DNA from: Ditylenchus dipsaci
Taxonomy: Eukaryota > Nematoda > Chromadorea > Rhabditida > Anguinidae
Length of the DNA: 64,000 bases
Assembly (NCBI GenBank): GCA_004194705.1
Contig: SADC01001278.1
Coordinates: forward strand, 434,001-498,000
Reading direction: 5' to 3'
Each line of letters opens with the position of its first letter. The stretch's first letter is position 1. The notes beneath the pieces were generated by a model. The model was not told the DNA's origin, ran no database searches, and saw only the letters and a program-made list of their open reading frames with translations. Below are positions 61,101-64,000 of the stretch, in pieces. The position numbers and the translations under genes were made by a program.

Positions 61101-64000
61101 TTCAAAACTTTTTCCCAATCGTTAAACTTCTGTACGGATTTTTGAACTTGGTTTCTAACAAAACATGGCCTGGAATTTAATTTTAGATATGGTTTTGTTA
61201 GAAACCAAGGTGAAAAATTCGTACAGAAGTTCAATGATTAGGGAAATTTTTTGAATTCCCGGGCACCACCTCTTATTAGCGTGCGCATGCCCTTTAAAGG
61301 CCTGACCTCTTCCTACTCGGTGGTCCCCGCCAATTCAAAAATTTTCCCTTGATCATTGGACTTCTGTACGGATTTTTCCGCTAGGTTTCTAACAAAACTA
61401 AGCCTAAAATTTGATTTTAGGCCTAGTTTTGTTAGATACGTGGCGGAAAAGTCCGTACAGAAGTCCAATGATCAAGGGAAAATTTTTGAATTGGCGGGGA
61501 CCACCGAGTAGGAAGAGGTCAGGCCCTTTAAAGGACCATACTTGTTGATGACAATGGGAATTTGGAAAATTCAAATGCGCGCGGGACACTTTTTTTATGG
61601 GCAACACTATTTTTTGACCCAGATTCACTTTTTTCTGTCCCAGATTTGACTTGTCCCAGATTCACTTTTTTTTGACCCAGATTCACTTTTTTCTGTCCCA
61701 GATTTGACTTGTCCCAGATTCACTTTTTTTGACCCAGATTCACTTTTTTCAGTCCCAGATTTGACTTGTCCCAGATTCACTATTTTTTGACCCAGATTCA
61801 CTTTTTTCTGTCCCAGATTTGACTTGTCCCAGATTCACTTTTTTTTGACCCAGATTCACTTTTTTTTGTCCCAGATTTCCTCATTTTTGTCCCAGATTTA
61901 GCTTAAACCACAGAGGGGACCGGAAAAATTGGTCAAAAAAATTTTCTCTCATAACAGCCTGAAAGTTTTTCTATAACGTTTCTATCATTTTTTGAGCATT
62001 TTCGCCAAAAATTTTTTTTTTCCGCAAAAATTTTTGCCTTCGGGGAACAAGGTCGCATTTCAGGCTCCTGAAAACTTTGCACTACCTTGGTCCCCCAAGG
62101 CAAAAATTTTTGCGGAAAAAAATTTTTTGGCGAAAATGCTCAAAACATGATAGAAACGTCATAGAAAAACTTTCAGGCTGTTATGAGAGAAAATTTTTTT
62201 GACCAATTTTGTAAGTGCTTGGTCCCCCCTGTGGTTTAAGCTAAATCTGGGACAAAAATGAGGAAATCTGGGACAAAAAAAGTGAATCTGGGACAAAAAA
62301 AGTGGATCTGGGTCAAAAAAAAGTGAATCTGGGACAAGTCAAATCTGGACAGGAAAAAAGTGAATCTGGGACAGGAAAAAAGTGAATCTGGGTCAAAAAA
62401 AGTTTTGCCCTTTTTTTATTCCGAAATTATTTTTTTTAAATCAGTTAGATGTATTTAGAATTAAATGATCAAAAAAAATATAGCAGAGACGGGGATCGAA
62501 CCTGAGACCGATATTCAGCGCACTACGCTGCTACACCACTGAGCTACATGGGTCACTTACGTAGTTTTTATTATTATATTCCAACAATACACAATTCAAA
62601 AATTATTTTTTGGGATAAAAAAAAGTGTCCCGCGCGCATTTGAATTTGCCAAATTCCCATTGTCATCAACAAGTATGGTCCTTTAAACTGCACCAAAAAT
62701 CGGGTCAAAGTATAGCAAAACAAAGTCTTTGAAAGGTTAAACGACCGTTTCAAAAAAATTAACAAGTATTTAAAAAAGCAGGAAAAGCGCGGGAAAAACC
62801 AGAACAACTTTTCTAGTTCTTATTCTGTACGATTCGTACCACTTTTTAGGGCACTCTCACAACACGTCAGCACGTACGTACGAATTTGCGTATGTGGAGG
62901 TGTTGTTGAGAGAGCACATCCGGATCCGCATACGCATTTTTTAGGCTGAGTTTTTGGCAAGAGTAGATCAGTGTATGTTAGGACCAACTTATGTTCAGGC
63001 TTGAACATGAGTCTGAGATTAGTTTGAGTACGTTCTAACATACGCTGGCCTACTCTTGCCCAAACATAAAGCCTGAAAAATCAAGAAAAAAGCAACAGGG
63101 GAGACCGAGGCGAAACCCCCACCCCATTGAGGGATTAAGCATGCAGTCAAACCTCTATATCGCATCCCGCAAGGGACCGGCCCTGCCCGGATGCATTATA
63201 GAGGGTTGCTACATAGAGGTTTGTGGTGTGCTTATGCGGTCTAAAATTTATCAGTCACCTAATCCTGTGCTAATAGGGATTGAGTAAGTAGGTGCAAAAA
63301 CGGGTTGCGGTACTGAAACAATAAATATATTTCATGGCCGTGCTAATTAACTAACTTTCATGAGGGATATATCTTCCTAAAGTATTTTCTCTAAGTCCTA
63401 ATAGCCAAGGTTAACGGTTCACTAAAGTCTATTAAAATAAACATTCGTCCTAAAAGGGGAGATGTTACATATAGGTAAAATTACTACTATTTTATAAAAT
63501 CTACATGTGTAGCCTAGTGGGTTGGCTTCCCACTTTTACGTTATTACAACTGTAGTCTTCACGGACTAATTATTGCACATGAATCCCCTGATATTTTCTG
63601 GCGATACCTGCTTGTAAAACGAGTTGACATTAACCACCAAAGGCTGAATCGATTGGAGTAACTCCATCCAAGGCTTTTTTCGTTAAGTTGAGCAGTAGTG
63701 TGACCTCCTTTATCCTTTACAGACACCTTCTCAGCAGAAGACTTTTTGGGCATTGTGTTCATGGTGCCCAAATAGTTTAAGTTTTCCTGGCTAAAAACAG
63801 CTGTAGAAGAGGAGCTGACTTTTTGGAAAGTTTCTGTAGTGGTCATGCACGAGTATCTGTCTGAAATTATGTAACATGTGAAGGTTTTTTGATATCTACA
63901 TCTTAAGCATACCAGCACTTATAACGCTCATGGTATCATCGTCCATCGACTGTCCAAATATGTTCGATTGGCAATCATCATCTGAAAGTTCTTGTGTTGC
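37114..64000 (-). CDS. DOCK-C (DOCK6/7/8-like) guanine-nucleotide exchange factor, 28 exons, 5' end beyond window
   Basis: Exons: 63913->64000, 63608-63860, 60307-60581, 60002-60184, 59574-59715, 57992-58364, 57803-57958, 56848-56969, 55757-55852, 55436-55706, 49236-49442, 49061-49189, 48833-49015, 47900-47990, 47418-47814, 46603-46754, 46456-46557, 46000-46311, 45392-45528, 44192-44401, 44008-44134, 38910-39055, 38656-38852, 38118-38302, 38034-38069, 37761-37962, 37303-37467, 37114-37244; phases join. The DHR1/C2 lipid-binding domain spans the [12 protein letters not shown] and [17 protein letters not shown] exons. The DHR2 catalytic domain includes [55 protein letters not shown] and [19 protein letters not shown]. 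It ends [20 protein letters not shown] and [14 protein letters not shown]. The protein loads GTP on Rac/Cdc42. Exons 56848-56969 and 47900-47990 are the least sure. Three one-base shortages: 63675-63680, 55467-55470, 37229-37233. Introns hold many transposons and the skr gene. Confidence 0.95.
39145..40422. mobile_element. hAT-like foldback with perfect 8-bp TSD (outer of a nested pair)
   Basis: Termini CAGTGTTTCCGAAACTCAAG and CTTGAGTTTCGGAAATACTG are flanked by the direct repeat TTATAGGG (39137-39144 and 40423-40430). The terminal wording CAGTGTTTCC resembles hAT ends. Arms carry repeated ACTCAAGGTAAAC words. It is interrupted by the element 39273-40080 and lies in a DOCK intron. Confidence 0.85.
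39273..40080. mobile_element. Nested word-array foldback with perfect 8-bp TSD, TAGGACAAT family
   Basis: Termini GGCAGGGCCAGCTCAGG and CCTGAGCTGGCCCTGCC are flanked by a perfect direct repeat CCTAAAGT (39265-39272 and 40081-40088). The left arm is an array of TAGGACAATG, GGAAAAGCGCCTTT and GGAAAAGGGACAC words. The right arm is the same words inverted (ATTGTCCTAG, AAGGCGCTTTTCC-like). No transposase. Confidence 0.88.
40427..40739. mobile_element. TTAA-type palindromic MITE with tRNA-like core
   Basis: AGGGGCATGCTCGTCGCGG and GCGGCGAGCATGCCCCT are inverted ends. The right flank is TTAA (40740-40743); the left flank is TTAT, also part of the TSD of the neighbouring hAT-like element. GGGAATATTTTGAAAGGCGGG and its mirror form the arms. 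The core 40526-40600 on the minus strand has A-box-like TGGCCTAGTGG and B-box-like GGTTCGATTC. Confidence 0.75.
40744..42160. mobile_element. Large TTAA-type foldback, GGCCTGGTACC termini
   Basis: TTAA then GGCCTGGTACCTAATGAGTG; the right arm ends CACTCATCGGGTACCAGGCC followed by TAAA. Inner blocks AAACGACTTACGTAAGTCGTTTGG occur in both arms near 41040 and 41960. The centre (41100-41930) holds unrelated sequence, including the dispersed motif CCAAATGGTCGTCCATTTGG. It abuts the elements on either side. Confidence 0.7.
42165..42536. mobile_element. Half TTAA-MITE followed by complete TTAA-MITE 42315-42536
   Basis: 42165-42300 matches one arm of the element at 52816-53007 (CATGCTTGTTGATG, ATGCGCGCGGGACACTTC) and is truncated. 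42315-42536 is a complete palindrome, AAGGGCATGCTCACCTG to CAGGTGAGCATGCCCCT, with TTAA on both sides (42311-42314 and 42537-42540). Confidence 0.7.
43003..43010 (+). promoter_or_regulatory. Probable trans-splice acceptor of skr gene
   Basis: GAATTTTCAG ends 10 bases before the ATG, with no upstream coding exon needed. It is a typical nematode spliced-leader acceptor position. Confidence 0.5.
43021..43712 (+). CDS. skr: Skp1-related protein (skr), 4 exons, nested in DOCK intron
   Basis: Exons 43021-43179, 43238-43294, 43355-43472, 43532-43712. A Skp1 adaptor of SCF ubiquitin ligases that bridges cullin-1 and F-box proteins. The POZ-like N half is [20 protein letters not shown], then [19 protein letters not shown]. 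The C half that contacts F-boxes is [40 protein letters not shown] and [12 protein letters not shown]. The middle reads [16 protein letters not shown]. About 171 residues, normal size. One break: a G is needed beside the acceptor at 43354-43355, where TTTAG/GAATT should supply GGAATT to read GIAEPVV. Poly(A) signal AATAAA is at 43772-43777. It lies within DOCK intron 39056-44007, opposite strand; nematode genomes often carry many skr copies. Confidence 0.92.
44440..45374. mobile_element. Large foldback in DOCK intron, AGACATAAT termini
   Basis: AGACATAATCCATAATTTTG at the left is mirrored by GTAATTTTGAAGG-type sequence and GATTATGTCT at the right. Arms over 300 bp long include GGTTGAAAGTAATCACCCCA in one orientation and its mirror in the other. 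No ORF of note. Confidence 0.75.
46988..47397. mobile_element. Foldback in DOCK intron with CGAGAAACG hairpins
   Basis: The left arm includes GAGAAACGTTTCTCG, CTCAAAAGAGTAAAATATCT and GTATATATGGAGATACTTAT. The right arm carries their mirrors. Each arm itself contains the self-complementary TTTCTCGAAAATGAAA/TTTCATTTTCGAGAAA. The middle has GGTATTTGGC and a CCGCGAAGCGG hairpin. Confidence 0.75.
48061..48349. mobile_element. TACCGTATTT MITE preceded by tandem copies of its terminus
   Basis: The element 48129-48349 runs TACCGTATTTCCTTTAATAA to TTATTAGAGGAAATACGGTA. Directly to its left are three 22-bp units made of ATACCGTATTTCCATTATG plus TGC (48061-48126). They run into the element, so its outer end is repeated four times. 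Confidence 0.75.
50279..50716. mobile_element. Mariner/Tc1-like MITE, CAGGGTGTCCCGAAA termini
   Basis: CAGGGTGTCCCGAAATTACG and CGTAATTTCGGGACACCCTG are perfect inverted ends, with TA at 50277-50278 and 50717-50718. CAGGGTGTCCC is a terminus widely seen in mariner-type elements. No transposase. In DOCK intron 49443-55435. Confidence 0.85.
51105..51235 (-). repeat. tRNA-like repeat copy 1 (paired with 53325-53455)
   Basis: Read on the plus strand, GGCGGCTTAGTGTAATGG (A-box-like) and GGTTCGATTCC (B box) are spaced as in a tRNA and enclosed by GGAAGAG/CTCTTCC inverted flanks. The anticodon arm does not fold normally and acceptor pairing is poor, so this is a tRNA-derived repeat, not a tRNA. The tRNA-like part reads on the plus strand. 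Confidence 0.55.
52690..52775 (-). repeat. tRNA-like segment beside TTAA-MITE
   Basis: The minus strand has ATGGCGCAGTGCGTAAGCGC (A box with a good D stem, GCGC/GCGC) and GCAGGTTCAATCCC (B box), separated by a T-rich anticodon region that does not fold. It ends 40 bp before the MITE at 52816. Confidence 0.45.
52816..53007. mobile_element. TTAA-type near-perfect palindromic MITE, 192 bp
   Basis: AGGATCATACTTGTTGATGA at the left and TCATCAACAAGTATGGTCCT at the right; TTAA at 52812-52815 and 53008-53011. The two arms pair over almost the whole length (ATGCGCGCGGGACA, TTTCGTCTCGC, and mirrors). Related to 61532-62682 and 42165-42300. Confidence 0.88.
53325..53455 (+). repeat. tRNA-like repeat copy 2
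   Basis: Very similar to 51105-51235: CTAGGAAAAGAAGGAAGAG, GGTGGCGGCGTAGTGTAATG, GCTGCAGGTTCGATTCCTGC. The acceptor-like GGTGGCG can pair with CACTACC with one mismatch. The anticodon arm is abnormal. Confidence 0.5.
53550..54644. mobile_element. Word-array foldback with perfect 8-bp TSD, TTTCGCCGACAAT family
   Basis: Ends CGGTACCGGACAA and TTGTCATGTACCC are flanked by TTTTGAAA on both sides (53542-53549 and 54645-54652). The left arm has about five words of TTTCGCCGACAAT type; the right arm has about eight in reverse (GGCGAAATAATTGTC). It carries an ORF fragment (see 53949-54350) that is itself interrupted by a TACCGTATTT MITE at 54113-54295. In a DOCK intron. Confidence 0.88.
53949..54350 (+). 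pseudogene. ORF remnant inside foldback 53550-54644
   Basis: From 53949 the frame reads [20 protein letters not shown] then [20 protein letters not shown], and is cut at 54113 by a MITE. After the MITE an acidic tail reads [17 protein letters not shown] and stops at about 54350. A basic/helical segment followed by an acidic C-terminal tail would suit the end of a DDE transposase, but I cannot assign a family. Confidence 0.35.
55965..56518. mobile_element. Foldback in DOCK intron with inner TAGGCCAGC palindrome
   Basis: TTTTAAGGTACTTCTGCTGTT at the left is mirrored by GGCAGAAGTACCAATTTTAA at the right, and CTGATCAATACGATAC by GTATCGTATTGAGCAG. A nested palindrome at about 56196-56293 (GGTAGGCCAGCACATGTTA and TAACATACGCTGGCCTACC) has a relative at 62940-63080. 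Confidence 0.7.
57272..57712. mobile_element. Foldback in DOCK intron, G-run termini
   Basis: GGGGGGGGGCTTCTACGGCTA and TAGCCGTAGAAGTCCCTCCC are inverted ends. Arms of about 200 bp (ACTGCTACTTCACTTCACAT, GATTGAGTGGTCAAACAG, and mirrors) meet near 57485. Confidence 0.75.
59757..59955. mobile_element. Short foldback in DOCK intron
   Basis: CACTTGTGCATCAGGGA, TTAACTGTGAATAG and TTTTAACATCTCCT in the left arm are mirrored by AGGAGATGTTAAAG, CTATTCACAGTTAA and GGTGCACAAG in the right arm. Confidence 0.65.
61062..61293. mobile_element. TTAA-MITE 1 of a head-to-tail chain
   Basis: TTAA (61058-61061), AGGGGCATGCCCACGCTAAT ... ATTAGCGTGCGCATGCCCT, TTAA (61294-61297). Arms include GAACTTGGTTTCTAACAAAA and its mirror. 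It shares AAACTTCTGTACGGATTTTT-type wording with the next element and with 42315-42536. Confidence 0.88.
61298..61527. mobile_element. TTAA-MITE 2 of the chain
   Basis: AGGCCTGACCTCTTCCTACT ... AGTAGGAAGAGGTCAGGCCCT, sharing TTAA 61294-61297 with the element before and TTAA 61528-61531 with the element after. Almost perfect palindrome. Confidence 0.88.
61532..62682. mobile_element. TTAA-MITE 3 of the chain, enlarged by an insertion and carrying a tRNA-like segment
   Basis: AGGACCATACTTGTTGATGA ... TCATCAACAAGTATGGTCCT with TTAA on both sides (61528-61531, 62683-62686). It is the same family as 52816-53007 but contains the element 61599-62410 and, at 62487-62558 on the minus strand, a tRNA-like segment (TAGCTCAGTGG A box, GGTTCGATCCC B box). 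Confidence 0.85.
61599..62410. mobile_element. Word-array foldback nested in TTAA-MITE 3, CCCAGATTCACTTTTTT family
   Basis: GGGCAACACTATTTTTTGAC ... GTCAAAAAAAGTTTTGCCC, flanked by TTTTTTTA-like runs consistent with an 8-bp duplication. Left arm: about ten words of CCCAGATTCACTTTTTT or CCCAGATTTGACTTGT. Right arm: the same inverted (AATCTGGGACAAAAAAAGTG). The middle is a second palindrome (CAAAAATTTTTGCGGAAAAA region). Confidence 0.75.
62940..63080. mobile_element. Small palindrome, GGCTGAGTTTTTGGCAAGAG family
   Basis: TTTTAGGCTGAGTTTTTGGC with GCAAGAGTAGATCAGTGTAT at the left; ACATACGCTGGCCTACTCTTG and AAAGCCTGAAAAAT at the right. Relative at 56196-56293. Confidence 0.6.
63148..63225. mobile_element. 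pogo/mariner-type terminal pair, CAGTCAAACCTCTATAT
   Basis: CAGTCAAACCTCTATATCGC and CTACATAGAGGTTTG enclose a short GC-richer core with TGCATTATAGAGGG. CAGTCAAACCTCTATAT-like ends are typical of TA-target pogo/mariner elements. Confidence 0.5.

Overview
This is nuclear DNA from a nematode, most likely a rhabditid-type chromadorean. The basis is: many GT-AG introns of about 50 bp; AT-rich sequence; an intron-poor serpentine (Srh-type) chemoreceptor; a Skp1-related (skr) gene; a U1 snRNA of nematode type; and two same-strand genes only 174 bp apart, the second preceded by a polypyrimidine/AG acceptor, as in a trans-spliced nematode operon. No species is claimed. Exon coordinates were read by eye and may be off by 1-2 bases.

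Layout. 24-2912 (-): NRF-6-type membrane acyltransferase. 4608-5595 (+): Srh-like 7TM receptor. 7286-8938 (-): atypical Rho GTPase. 9088-9253 (-): U1 snRNA. 13201-18349 (-): cathepsin L-like protease with an N-terminal membrane anchor. 19174-19922: internally deleted piggyBac fossil. 20795-21238 (-): possible small membrane protein. 23522-25783 (+): TMEM222. 25958-29526 (+): U2A' (SNRPA1), probably in an operon with TMEM222. 29674-32344 (-): sideroflexin, tail to tail with U2A'. 37114 to the right edge (-): the C-terminal ~1,690 residues of a DOCK-C (DOCK6/7/8-type) Rho-family GEF in 28 exons. 43021-43712 (+): an skr gene nested in a 5 kb DOCK intron on the opposite strand.

Much of the non-coding DNA is foldback transposons without coding capacity. 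Three groups recur. (1) TTAA-flanked palindromic MITEs, which sit head to tail sharing single TTAA junctions at 61.06-62.69 kb and 40.43-42.54 kb. (2) Elements with 8-bp target duplications (hAT-like) whose arms are arrays of short words, a different word in each family. (3) TA-flanked mariner-like palindromes, including a TACCGTATTT family. Several foldbacks carry degenerate tRNA-like segments.

A technical pattern affects all annotation. Nearly every conserved gene except U2A' has single-base frame breaks, 16 by my count, each at a short base run or doublet where one base is too few (15 cases) or too many (1). The simplest reading is residual homopolymer error in a long-read assembly, not pseudogenes. 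Genes are therefore called as functional CDS with the breaks noted.
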